From Hyphomicrobiales bacterium (GTDB taxonomy: Bacteria > Pseudomonadota > Alphaproteobacteria > Rhizobiales > OSC116), in assembly GCA_013214705.1 (NCBI GenBank), contig JABSRZ010000003.1:1-64000 (forward strand): a stretch of 64,000 nucleotides of DNA, given 5' to 3'. Below the pieces are notes generated by a model. That model saw nothing but the letters and a program-made list of their open reading frames with translations, was not told the DNA's origin and searched no databases. Within the stretch, counting starts at the first letter, position 1. Each line of letters opens with the position of its first letter. This document shows positions 25,569 to 34,455 of the stretch, piece after piece. Position numbers and translations under genes: made by a program.

Positions 25569-26525
25569 CTAGAATGGTGAATCTGGGAAGTAGAATGATG
25601 CCGCATTTTCTTGGGTGATCAATGTCGCGCCCAAAATGTAACGACCCGCAACCGGACCATTAGATTTAAACGCAGCCACAGTCACATCCATTGCTGTTGC
25701 AATCATGGAAGGTGGATAAAGCACATCAATTGGCACCAAGGTGTTGCCATCAATAATACCTTTAATGGTTTCTTTCATGCCAGCGCCGCCAACAACAAAC
25801 ATACCATCGCCATCACGTCCAGCTTGTTTAAGAGCTGCAACAACACCAATAGCTATGTCATCATCTTGCGCCCAAACCGCATCGATATCTGGGAAGCGGC
25901 TCAAGAAATCTTGCATCACTTCAAAACCATCATCACGGTTCCAGTTGGCATGTTTTTGGTCAAGCACATTAATGCCAGAACCTTCAATTTCGGCCATAAA
26001 GGCGTCAAAGCGTTCGTTGTCAATGGTGGTTGGTATGCCACGTAGAATAACAATATTGTCGCCAGAGCTCAAACGAGACATCATATATTTAGCCGAAATA
26101 ATGCCCAATTCAGGGTTGTTACCAGCCACATAAATGTCTTCAATGCCAGTTCTGCTCAAACCACGGTCAACAACCGTAATCAACACACCAGATTTTTTAA
26201 CATTGGCAACCGGCTGAGTTAATGGCTCAGATTCGATAGGCAAAATAACCAAGGCATCAATTTTGTTAACCGATACAAGGTCTTCGATTGCACTGGCTTG
26301 ATCGCTTGGGTTTGATGAGTTTACCAAAATCAAGTCGATATCTGGGTATAGCGCTTCCAAACGTATTTCAGCTTGTTCTGCATGCCAGTTCATACCAGCA
26401 GCCCATGCATGGGTTGGGGTCGGGTAAGATACACCAATTTTGATTTTTTCTGCAGCCATAGCCGTTGACGGCAAGGCAATAGCGGTCCCTAATGCTAGAA
26501 CCGATAAAAGTTTCAACAGTTTCAT
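25569..26525 (-). CDS. Sugar ABC transporter periplasmic binding protein (RbsB-like)
   Basis: The protein has 318 residues: a signal peptide (about 1-24, cleavage after TAMA) and a type 1 periplasmic-binding domain similar to ribose/xylose/galactose binders. Typical parts are IKIGVSYPTPTHAWAAGMNW, ALVILPIESEPLTQPV and AVWAQDDDIAIGVVAALKQAG. ATG 26525 follows GGAGG. It is the last gene of a minus-strand operon, after the ATPase and permease genes. The sugar cannot be named from sequence. Confidence 0.9.
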   Translation of the reverse strand: MKLLKLLSVLALGTAIALPSTAMAAEKIKIGVSYPTPTHAWAAGMNWHAEQAEIRLEALYPDIDLILVNSSNPSDQASAIEDLVSVNKIDALVILPIESEPLTQPVANVKKSGVLITVVDRGLSRTGIEDIYVAGNNPELGIISAKYMMSRLSSGDNIVILRGIPTTIDNERFDAFMAEIEGSGINVLDQKHANWNRDDGFEVMQDFLSRFPDIDAVWAQDDDIAIGVVAALKQAGRDGDGMFVVGGAGMKETIKGIIDGNTLVPIDVLYPPSMIATAMDVTVAAFKSNGPVAGRYILGATLITQENAASFYFPDSPF

Positions 26526-26579
26526 ATATTCCTCCATATTTTGGTTTATGTCAGATCAGTTTAAAAAAGATCCATTTTA

Positions 26580-26608
26580 TACGTAAATATTGTCCTCCCA
26601 TTTACGTA
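26580..26608 (-). other. Intercistronic stem-loop before the binding-protein gene
   Basis: TACGTAAAT (26580-26588) and ATTTACGTA (26600-26608) form a perfect 9-bp stem. It sits directly after the permease stop and about 55 bases before the binding-protein start. It may cause the binding-protein mRNA to be processed and kept separately. Confidence 0.6.
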
Positions 26609-26619
26609 ATTTGTTATGC

Positions 26620-27645
26620 TCATTTATTTGAGCCTTTCTTCCAATCTGCACGTTGTAGCCATACAGCTACAATGATGATCAGCCCTTGCATGGTGCCGTT
26701 CAGATAGTTGGAAATTAAGTCGGTGAAATTTAAAATATTACCTATTGTGGTTAAAATTAGCGCGCCTAATATTGTGCCAACGATGCGGCCATACCCGCCC
26801 TTTAACACTGTGCCGCCAATAATCACCGCTGCAATGGCTTCAAGTTCCCATAAAACACCAGTCGATGCCGATGCCGAGCCAAGCCGTGGTACATAAATTA
26901 TGGTTGCCATTGCCACACATAGGCCTTGTATAATATAAGTATAGGTTTTGATGCGGTCGACATTGATGGCCGAATATTTGGCCACAGATTCATTAGAGCC
27001 AATGGCGGTGCAATAGCGGCCAAACAAGGTACGGTTTAACAATATCCAGCCCAAAATCGAAACCGCGATAAACACCCATACAGGTATCGGCAAGCCCAAA
27101 AAGCTACCATAATAAATAGGCCCGTAAGTGTCTCTTAGGTCAAAATCCAACGACAATGTACCGCCATCGGCAAAATATGTTACTAGCGAGCGGTAAATGC
27201 CCATTGTGCCTAAAGTCACAATAAATGCCTCGATTTTACCTTTTGTGGTCAAAAATCCGTTCACCCAACCAGCGCCGACACCCAGTATTATGCTACAACC
27301 ACAGCCAATTAACACCGTGGTTATGCCAGTGCCAAATGTCTCAAGGGCATTGTTCATAATCATAATCATCAAGCCCGATATCACCGCCGCCATAGAGCCA
27401 ACCGATAAATCGATGCCACCTGCGGTGATTACAAATGTCGCGCCCACAGCGATGATGCCAATAAAGGCCGAGCGAGTCAGCAGATTGGTGATGTTGCCAT
27501 CACTCAAAAACGCGGTGTTTAATGAATAACCAATTATGCATAAGATAATCAGCGCGATGGCCGGGCCCATGGTTTTCAAATCAAATTTGCGTAACCATTT
27601 ATGAACCGCGCGGCTTTCCGCCACATTTACATTGTCTTCAACCAT
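26620..27645 (-). CDS. Sugar ABC transporter permease (RbsC-like)
   Basis: The protein has 341 residues with about eight to ten hydrophobic helices. It has the permease family regions GGIDLSVGSMAAVISGLM and AAVIIGGTVLKGGYGRIVGTILG. This is the single-gene permease type (homodimer) of CUT2 importers. The start overlaps the ATPase stop by 8 bases, so the two are coupled. Confidence 0.92.
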   Translation of the reverse strand: MVEDNVNVAESRAVHKWLRKFDLKTMGPAIALIILCIIGYSLNTAFLSDGNITNLLTRSAFIGIIAVGATFVITAGGIDLSVGSMAAVISGLMIMIMNNALETFGTGITTVLIGCGCSIILGVGAGWVNGFLTTKGKIEAFIVTLGTMGIYRSLVTYFADGGTLSLDFDLRDTYGPIYYGSFLGLPIPVWVFIAVSILGWILLNRTLFGRYCTAIGSNESVAKYSAINVDRIKTYTYIIQGLCVAMATIIYVPRLGSASASTGVLWELEAIAAVIIGGTVLKGGYGRIVGTILGALILTTIGNILNFTDLISNYLNGTMQGLIIIVAVWLQRADWKKGSNK

Positions 27646-29164
27646 TTTGCTGTATCTCCCTTAAACCGGCCGCATAACGGACAATTTCGCTCTCATTAAT
27701 CTCTGTGCCATTTAAGACACCGGTAATTTTGCCGCGATACATAACCGCGACGCGGTGGCATATGCCAATTATTTCGGGCATTTCAGATGATATAACCACA
27801 ACTGACATGCCATCTGCCGCCAATGCGGCGATAAAATTATAAATTTGTTGTTTCGTGCCCACATCAATGCCACGTGTTGGCTCATCAATAATGACAATTT
27901 TGGGGTTGCTTTCCATTATTTTGGCCAGCAACAATTTTTGTTGGTTTCCACCCGACATATCGCCTACAATCACATTTGGGTCACGCGCTCTAATGTCAAA
28001 ACGCCTCACACCACGCGCCATAGCAATTTTTTCGGCGCGTTTATCAATGGTCATATTTTTTACAAATTTAGGCAAAGCCAGCAAAGTTAAATTTGGCTGC
28101 ATTTTTTGGGTTAACAACAACCCATTTTCTTTGCGGTCCTTAGTCAAATATACCAAGCCAGCATCTCGCGCCTGGGCGACAGAGGTAAACTGGCTAGGCT
28201 TGCCGTTTAAATAAACCTCGCCAGACTCAATTCTCAACAGCCCGCATATGGCTTCAAACACTGCAGTTCTGCCCGAGCCAACCAAGCCAGAAAAGCCCAA
28301 TATCTCGCCTTTTTTGAGCTTAAACGATATATTATCGATCGAATCCGCGTTTAAGTTTTTCACCTCAAGCACAATTTCAGCGTCAACATCAACTTCATTT
28401 TTTGGTGGGTATAATTTAGACAATTCGCGCCCAACCATAAGTTGTGCCATGGCATCCAGAGTCAAATCTTCGGTTTTCTTGGTGGCAATCCATTGCCCAT
28501 CACGCATAATCGTCACCCGGTCAGCAATTTTTTTCACTTCCGATAATTTATGTGATGAGAAAATAATAGCCACACCACTTTGTTTCAATCGTTCCACTTG
28601 CTTAAAAAATAATTCTGTTTCAGCTTCAGTTAATACAGCGGTGGGTTCATCCATTATCAACACCCGCGCATCGCGGCTCATGGCTTTTACAATTTCTACC
28701 ATTTGCTTTTGGGCTATGGATAAGTCACGTATTCTGTCATTTGGTGAAATATCCAGACCTAATATATCCAGATATTCTTGCACCTTTGCAATCATAGTTT
28801 TGCGGTTTAAAAAACCTTTACTGGTGTCTTCACGGCCTAAAAATATATTTTCTTCAACAGTCATTTGTTCGGCTAAATTCAACTCCTGATGAATCAAAAC
28901 AATGCCCAAACTTTCAGATTGCCCATAAGGCGGTAAGACAATTTCTTCACCGTCGAGTTTTATGGTGCCAGAAGTGGCTGTGTGCAAACCCGAAAGAATT
29001 TTCATCAAGGTCGATTTGCCAGCACCATTTTCGCCGATAAGTGCATGCACTTCGCCTTTGCGTAGTTCAAAACTGACGCTAAATAGCACAGCAACTTCAC
29101 CAAATGATTTACTCACCCGCTCGGCTGCTAAAATATAGGCATCGGTTTTTTCAGCCACTGACAT
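27638..29164 (-). CDS. Sugar ABC transporter ATPase (RbsA/MglA-like, two nucleotide-binding domains)
   Basis: The protein has 508 residues. The first domain has Walker A GENGAGKST, signature DLSIAQKQMVEIVKA and Walker B ARVLIMDEPT. The second has a relaxed Walker A (GLVGSGRTA), signature DMSGGNQQKLLLAK and Walker B KIVIIDEPTRGID. This is the normal tandem arrangement of CUT2 ATPases. It is the first gene of the minus-strand operon and faces the LacI-type regulator. GGAGG precedes the ATG at 29164. Confidence 0.93.
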   Translation of the reverse strand: MSVAEKTDAYILAAERVSKSFGEVAVLFSVSFELRKGEVHALIGENGAGKSTLMKILSGLHTATSGTIKLDGEEIVLPPYGQSESLGIVLIHQELNLAEQMTVEENIFLGREDTSKGFLNRKTMIAKVQEYLDILGLDISPNDRIRDLSIAQKQMVEIVKAMSRDARVLIMDEPTAVLTEAETELFFKQVERLKQSGVAIIFSSHKLSEVKKIADRVTIMRDGQWIATKKTEDLTLDAMAQLMVGRELSKLYPPKNEVDVDAEIVLEVKNLNADSIDNISFKLKKGEILGFSGLVGSGRTAVFEAICGLLRIESGEVYLNGKPSQFTSVAQARDAGLVYLTKDRKENGLLLTQKMQPNLTLLALPKFVKNMTIDKRAEKIAMARGVRRFDIRARDPNVIVGDMSGGNQQKLLLAKIMESNPKIVIIDEPTRGIDVGTKQQIYNFIAALAADGMSVVVISSEMPEIIGICHRVAVMYRGKITGVLNGTEINESEIVRYAAGLREIQQNG

Positions 29165-29236
29165 TCGATAATTCCTCCCAATATCGAGCGCTAATACGCT
29201 TTCGATGATGACACTAATAAATGAGTTTTATGCCGA

Positions 29237-29250
29237 TGTAAAGGTTTACA
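29237..29250. promoter_or_regulatory. Candidate LacI-family operator 1
   Basis: TGTAAAGGTTTACA is an inverted repeat (TGTAAA-GG-TTTACA), the usual shape of LacI/GalR-family operators. It lies in the divergent region between the importer operon and the regulator gene. A near-identical second copy starts 22 bases further right. Confidence 0.75.
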
Positions 29251-29258
29251 TTGCACAA

Positions 29259-29272
29259 TGTAAAGGTTTACT
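29259..29272. promoter_or_regulatory. Candidate LacI-family operator 2
   Basis: TGTAAAGGTTTACT differs from operator 1 only in its last base. The 22-base centre-to-centre distance is about two helical turns, so two dimers could sit on the same face of the DNA. Confidence 0.75.
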
Positions 29273-29373
29273 CTTCCAAATTTCAGCAAAATAAGCTATT
29301 AGATTATTAAATTTATTGAGTATTTTTTGTTATACAGTCGCTTGGTAATTTTTGTTAAACACTGCAACCATGA

Positions 29374-30447
29374 GTGATATTAGTGGACGAAATTCCTAAA
29401 AAACCAGCTACAATTGATGATGTTGCCAAACTGGCGGGCGTGTCAATTGCCACAGTCAGCCGGGCGATAAGCAAACCCAATAAAGTGGCCGATAGCACCC
29501 GCAAAAAAGTTATGGGCGCAGTCGCTCGTACTGGTTATATAGCCAATGCGATGGCGCAAAATTTGCGCAAACAACGCTCACAAATGGTGCTGGTTTTAAC
29601 CAATTCAATTGCCGACCCTAATTTTCCGGGGGTATTGATTGGGTTAGAAAAAGCCGCAAATGAACGTGGATACGGCGTTTTAATTGGCAATACAGAAGCC
29701 GATGTAGATTTAGAAAAAAAATATTTGCGCTTTCTTTCCACTGGCATTGCCGATGGCATGATATTGCTCACCGGGCATTTGCCGGTGGCCGGCTGGCCGC
29801 AAGGTGTGCCAAATTTACTGCCGCCAATGGTGGCCGCTATGCGCCCTATCGATCATTTGGATGTGGCTTATGTCGGGGTGAATGATACCAATAGCACCAA
29901 AATGGCCACCGAATATTTAATATCGCTGGGGCATGAAGACATTGCTTTTATTTCCGGCCCCCCGGGCGATGTGATTTCAGACCTTCGCTATCAGGGCTAT
30001 AACGCCGCTCTGGCCAATCGGTTTAAAAAAAATGTCGAATGGAGCGTACGCGGTGATGGCACTAGCGAAGGTGGCCGGGCTGCGGTTGAGCGTTTGTTCA
30101 TCCGCGATACCCTACCCACGGCTTTCGCATGCTATAATGATGACACCGCCATTGGCGTCATCAGTGCTTTGCAATCTCGCGGGTTTAATGTGCCGCGCGA
30201 TTTTTCGGTTATTGGCTTTGACGACATACCCTTTTCAAATCATTACACCCCTTCCATCACCACCATTCGGCAACCGCGCGCCATGATAGGCAAGTTGGCG
30301 ATGACACATCTACTTGATCTGATCGTCAAAAAATCGCCTTCTAGCAAAAATACCCTGTTGCATGGCGATTTAATAGTGCGCAGTTCTTGCTCCACACCGC
30401 GCCGTGCTGCGCTTATTTTTGGTGGCTCGCGGCATCGCACCCGGTAA
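29374..30447 (+). CDS. LacI-family transcriptional regulator
   Basis: The protein has 357 residues. The N-terminal HTH and hinge read ATIDDVAKLAGVSIATVSRAI and NKVADSTRKKVMGAVARTGY. The periplasmic-binding-like effector domain follows from about residue 68, with DPNFPGVLIGLEKAANERGY and VIGFDDIPFSNHYTPSITTI. It almost certainly regulates the divergent importer through the two palindromes at 29237-29272. The start is uncertain: GTG 29374 and GTG 29383 are both in frame, and a nearby ATG is out of frame. Confidence 0.9.
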   Translation: MILVDEIPKKPATIDDVAKLAGVSIATVSRAISKPNKVADSTRKKVMGAVARTGYIANAMAQNLRKQRSQMVLVLTNSIADPNFPGVLIGLEKAANERGYGVLIGNTEADVDLEKKYLRFLSTGIADGMILLTGHLPVAGWPQGVPNLLPPMVAAMRPIDHLDVAYVGVNDTNSTKMATEYLISLGHEDIAFISGPPGDVISDLRYQGYNAALANRFKKNVEWSVRGDGTSEGGRAAVERLFIRDTLPTAFACYNDDTAIGVISALQSRGFNVPRDFSVIGFDDIPFSNHYTPSITTIRQPRAMIGKLAMTHLLDLIVKKSPSSKNTLLHGDLIVRSSCSTPRRAALIFGGSRHRTR

Positions 30448-30541
30448 TATAGTTAACGATTATAATTAACCAAAAATAAACAATATTTTAAGCCTCTTGA
30501 TTTAGTTTAAGACTCATCACTATTCTCTAGGTCGAGGCAAA

Positions 30542-33340
30542 ATGTTTAAAAACAAAATAATAGCCGTAGCAATATTATGTTCGCTGACTATTTTTATAAA
30601 TTACACCTTCGACCTGCGGTTCATCAATCAATTTTTCATGCTCCAAAAATTCGAACAGGTTAAAAAATCGGCTTCACAAGAGTTGGCCATTATAGAAATA
30701 GATGATAAAAGCATTAAACATTTCGAGAGCTGGCCATGGCCGCGCAGTGCCTACGCGCAATTGATAAATAAGTTAAACGCCGCCAACCCCCAAATGTTAG
30801 GCTTTGATGTCGATTTCAGTTCAAAATCTATCGCCGAAAATGACATTCTATTCGCCAATGCCATCCAGAATGCAAATTTTCCCATTATCCTCTCAACGGT
30901 TATTATTGGCGCCGAAGAACTGGCAGATGGCGAAATTTATTTTAACGAAAACATCCCCATCGACTCTCTAGCTGAACACGCTTATTTGGCCAGTGCCAAT
31001 GCTTTACTCGATGAATATGGCCAAGTTTCTGAATATGCCAATTATGCTTATAATGGCCGCCCAACCATGGGCGCAACCCTTGCCAATAATCCCGAAATGC
31101 TGGATGAAGATATTGTTATCGATTATTCAATCGACCCTAAATCATTCCAAACCTTCTCGTTTAGTGACATCGTCGAAGGCAATTTTGATCCCAAAGATAT
31201 CGAAGGCAAAAAACTGCTCATCGGTTCGACGTCCATCGACTTAGGCGACATGTATACCTTACCCCTCTATGGACGTACACCGGGTGTTTTTGTCCATGCA
31301 TTGGGTTATGAAAGTTTAATTGCAGACCAGTATTTCACAAAAATAGATAAAAATTGGGTGCTGTTTGCCGCGCTACTTATATTGACATTGCTGACATTTA
31401 TCCATGTCGAGAAAAAATTAATGCGCGCCCTATTGGTCAATGTTTTCGTGTTGATTACACTTTATACCACCAGTATAATTCTGCACCATTTCTACAAAAT
31501 TATATTACCGGATGGGCTCATCTATATAGCAGTTCTATTAAATTCTGCTTGGCAGGTTTTTCAAAATATCAAGCAAAGAGCGATGATATTGTTTGATCAA
31601 CAAAATATCAATTCCTTCAACAAAGCCATTATAGATCAAATGATTAAAGATAATAGTAATGGAATTATTCTGGCCAATAATATGGGTCAAATATTGGTTT
31701 TCAACAAAAAGGCAGCTAGCATTTATGCCATTTCAGACCAAGCCGTCAGCCATAAAATGAATGTATTTAGTTTTATACCCGACAGCGAGGCTTTGCTGGC
31801 AAAAATAGATAATGTAAGTATGGATGGTGGTTACAATGTGAATTTTATAGAACAAAAAATCATCCAAGCCGATGGTCAGGAACTTACCTTAGAAATTATG
31901 CTCAATAAAACTAAATTTGTTCAATCGGTTGGGAGCAATAACGAAACCGTCAACCATATATTATATAACTTCATGATATTGGACATTACCGAAAAACTGA
32001 GCATTATTGCCGAAAATAAAAAATCACAACTGGCACTTATTGATCTCGAAAATAATGACCCGCTCACCAAAATGCCAAATCGTAAAAGTTTCAACCAAAT
32101 ACTGGCCGAAATTTGCACCGAGGATTTGGATGAGAATACCAGTTTAATGGCACTGGTTAATTTGGATTCTATAACTGAAATCACCGATATTTATGGCACC
32201 TATTTCGCCGACGAAACCATCCAGCTTATATCCCAAAAACTAAACTTGTTAGTTGGCAAAAATGCCACGCTTGCGCGGTTCTCCGATAATATATTTGGGG
32301 TTATTTATAAAGATTTGCCACCCGATGAACCAGCCCATTATGTCGAACTAATTCAACAAATATATCATCTTTTTTCTAAACCGTTGACGTTAAACGGCCA
32401 AGAGATATTAATGAAGGTTTCCATGGGTATAGTTTTAGCGCCCGAACATGGCAATACAGCCGACAAGCTGATTAGCAACGCCACCCAAGCACTCGAATAT
32501 GCCCGTGATTCAGGCACTTTGAACTGGTTTATATATCAAGAAGATATGGCAAAACAGATTCGCGCCAAACGCGACATAAGAACCGAATTGCAACGTGCCA
32601 TCGAAAATGAAGAATTTGTGCTTTATTACCAACCTCAGCACGATATATCGAACCGAAAATTAGTCGGCTTTGAAGCCCTCATCAGGTGGGAAGACCCTAT
32701 AAAAGGTTTGCGTTTTCCTGATGAATTCATCCCGATTGCCGAAGAGTTTGGCCTGATCACCGAAATTGGCGAGCTCGTGTTAAAAATGGGCTGTCATGAC
32801 GCGGCAAGCTGGCCGGACCATTTAACCGTGGCGCTCAATGTATCACCGGCACAATTCACCAATGCCGATATCGCTGCACTGAGCAAAAAATATCTCGATC
32901 TTTCTGGCCTGCCGGCTCATCGCCTAGAGTTGGAAGTCACCGAAAGCATTATGATGGATGACATTAGCTTGGTTGTAAATACCCTGAAAGACGTGCAAAA
33001 ACTTGGGGTAAAAATAGCCATGGACGATTTCGGAACTGGTTATTCTAGTTTGCAATATTTAACCGAATTGCCATTTGATAAAATCAAAATCGACCGAAGT
33101 TTTACCATGAATATTGGCAAATCAAAACAAGCTGATGCGCTTATTTCATCTATAGTCTCGTTGGGCCATTCGCTCGATAAAATTGTTTTGGCCGAGGGGG
33201 TCGAAACCGAAGACATGATTATTTTGCTAAAAGCGGCTGGTTGCCAAATTGGCCAAGGTTATTTATATTCTCGCCCCGTGCCGCTAGTCGAAGTGAATAA
33301 ATTAATAGGGCTTGAAATGGCTCACGCTGTATCAGCATGA
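30542..33340 (+). CDS. CHASE2-GGDEF-EAL membrane signalling protein, GGDEF degenerate
   Basis: The protein has 932 residues. An N-terminal membrane anchor precedes a large extracytoplasmic CHASE2 domain (about 40-275, with LAIIEIDDKSIKHFESWPWP and GVFVHALGYESLIADQYF). Three helices follow (about 275-345), then a PAS-like region (about 365-470), a GGDEF-like domain and an EAL domain. The GGDEF signature is replaced by SDNIF (ARFSDNIFGVIY), so cyclase activity is unlikely. The EAL domain keeps FEALIRW, NVSPAQF, EVTESIM, DDFGTGYSSL, KIDRSF and EGVETE, so it should be an active cyclic-di-GMP phosphodiesterase. It converges with a FecR-domain gene. Confidence 0.9.
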   Translation: MFKNKIIAVAILCSLTIFINYTFDLRFINQFFMLQKFEQVKKSASQELAIIEIDDKSIKHFESWPWPRSAYAQLINKLNAANPQMLGFDVDFSSKSIAENDILFANAIQNANFPIILSTVIIGAEELADGEIYFNENIPIDSLAEHAYLASANALLDEYGQVSEYANYAYNGRPTMGATLANNPEMLDEDIVIDYSIDPKSFQTFSFSDIVEGNFDPKDIEGKKLLIGSTSIDLGDMYTLPLYGRTPGVFVHALGYESLIADQYFTKIDKNWVLFAALLILTLLTFIHVEKKLMRALLVNVFVLITLYTTSIILHHFYKIILPDGLIYIAVLLNSAWQVFQNIKQRAMILFDQQNINSFNKAIIDQMIKDNSNGIILANNMGQILVFNKKAASIYAISDQAVSHKMNVFSFIPDSEALLAKIDNVSMDGGYNVNFIEQKIIQADGQELTLEIMLNKTKFVQSVGSNNETVNHILYNFMILDITEKLSIIAENKKSQLALIDLENNDPLTKMPNRKSFNQILAEICTEDLDENTSLMALVNLDSITEITDIYGTYFADETIQLISQKLNLLVGKNATLARFSDNIFGVIYKDLPPDEPAHYVELIQQIYHLFSKPLTLNGQEILMKVSMGIVLAPEHGNTADKLISNATQALEYARDSGTLNWFIYQEDMAKQIRAKRDIRTELQRAIENEEFVLYYQPQHDISNRKLVGFEALIRWEDPIKGLRFPDEFIPIAEEFGLITEIGELVLKMGCHDAASWPDHLTVALNVSPAQFTNADIAALSKKYLDLSGLPAHRLELEVTESIMMDDISLVVNTLKDVQKLGVKIAMDDFGTGYSSLQYLTELPFDKIKIDRSFTMNIGKSKQADALISSIVSLGHSLDKIVLAEGVETEDMIILLKAAGCQIGQGYLYSRPVPLVEVNKLIGLEMAHAVSA

Positions 33341-33378
33341 TATTTCAAACCCTACAAAATTTGGTTTAACGCTGCAAT

Positions 33379-34272
33379 CTACTTGTTTTTATTGCTTTTG
33401 CCATTGCTAGAGCTTTTGCTCGGGCTAGAGCTTTTGCTGCTATTGCTAGAGCTATTGCTGCTGGCGTTGCTAGAGCTGTTGCTGCTGGCGTTGCTGGAGC
33501 TATTGCTGTTGGCGTTGCTAGAGCTGTTGCTGTTACTACTAGAGTTGTTGCCATCTAGGAAATTCTCTGCAGTTATTTTGCCACTTTTACCAGGAGAAAC
33601 ACCAGATGTAAATTTGTTGGCTTTACCACCCTTGATTCGAATTCTTGATAAATACATGGCCGCTAGTTTTTGGATGTCACTGCCAAAATGTGGGTTGACT
33701 TTATCTGCACTGGCAACACGGTTCATTACAATTTTGCTATTCACATTGGCTGGCACCATATAATTAACGCCAGTGGTGACTAGGTGGGTTTCGGTGCGTC
33801 CTGCCCCGTTTAAAGCCACACTGCCTTCAAACACTTGCACTTGCATATTTTTGGCATTGGCATTAATCACAAAGGTTGTGCCTTTCACTATGGCCGCAGC
33901 AAATGGCGTTCTAATTTTAAATTGTCTGTTGGCCTGCTTTTTGGCCGAAAATAATATAGTGCCTTTTCTTTGCACTATGGTGGTATATTCGGCTGTATTG
34001 CCGCCTATAGGTATGTCCATTTGCGCGTCCGAAGAAATTATCATGGCTTCGGCATCGCGGGTTAGCGCCACGGTGCCATCTGATAATGTCTTAATTCTAT
34101 CGCCCGGGTAGACAAGTTCGCCTAATTTTACCCATTTACCAGGTTTGCCAGCCACACTTATAACCACTTTGCCGGATATTTTGCTCACAACCCAACCTTT
34201 GCTGGCAGCGTATGTAACGTTGGCCCCTAGGGTCAATGCCAAAACTAAAACCGATAATATTGCTTTAAACAT
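33379..34272 (-). CDS. Secreted FecR-domain protein with Ser/Asn-rich tail
   Basis: The protein has 297 residues: a signal peptide (about 1-23, ending VTYAAS) and a FecR-type beta domain (about 25-165). The FecR core has GKWVKLGELVYPGDRIKT, TRDAEAMIISSD and TPFAAAIVKGTTFVINA. The C-terminal 55 residues are almost only Ser, Asn and Ala with a basic end (KSSSNGKSNKNK). ATG 34272 follows GGAGG. FecR-domain secreted proteins without a sigma factor often occur beside CHASE2 proteins, as here, so the pair may form a sensing unit; that link is known by neighbourhood and not by mechanism. Confidence 0.85.
   Translation of the reverse strand: MFKAILSVLVLALTLGANVTYAASKGWVVSKISGKVVISVAGKPGKWVKLGELVYPGDRIKTLSDGTVALTRDAEAMIISSDAQMDIPIGGNTAEYTTIVQRKGTILFSAKKQANRQFKIRTPFAAAIVKGTTFVINANAKNMQVQVFEGSVALNGAGRTETHLVTTGVNYMVPANVNSKIVMNRVASADKVNPHFGSDIQKLAAMYLSRIRIKGGKANKFTSGVSPGKSGKITAENFLDGNNSSSNSNSSSNANSNSSSNASSNSSSNASSNSSSNSSKSSSPSKSSSNGKSNKNK
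33445..33540. repeat. Four tandem 24-bp units in the FecR gene
   Basis: Units start at 33445, 33469, 33493 and 33517 and share the pattern GCTRGAGCTRTTGCTGYT plus six bases. They encode an 8-residue Ser/Asn/Ala repeat on the minus strand. A partial unit lies just left at 33422-33444. Because the unit is 24 bases, copy-number changes would keep the frame. Confidence 0.8.
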
Positions 34273-34397
34273 AGTGTCCTCCACTGTTACTTAATTTAGG
34301 CTGTCAGGATAGGCGCTATCATTTAAATAGAAGTTTACAAAAATTTGTTTTAGCTTTGGTGGTTAAACCGTGGTTAAGCCATTCGCTCAAATTTGAT

Positions 34398-34426
34398 TAA
34401 AAAAAAAGAACTCCCATCGGAAGTCC
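34398..34426 (-). terminator. Rho-independent terminator after the Inh-like lipoprotein gene
   Basis: On the minus strand GGACTTCC and GGGAGTTC pair with G-U wobbles around a three-base loop and are followed by a run of T (A-run 34399-34407 on the plus strand). It lies 30 bases after the gene's stop. Confidence 0.65.
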
Positions 34427-34455
34427 TTAATTTCATTAGTAAATTTATTTTTGGT

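Noticed and set aside
29185-29205. Possible third operator palindrome near GAGCGCTAATACGC.
   Set aside because: The arms match only in part and do not resemble the two clear TGTAAA sites nearby.
33366-33763. Long Leu/Ala/Thr-rich open frames on both strands over the FecR gene repeat.
   Set aside because: They arise from the low-complexity Ser/Asn codon repeats in other frames; the FecR frame has a signal peptide, domain and ribosome site.
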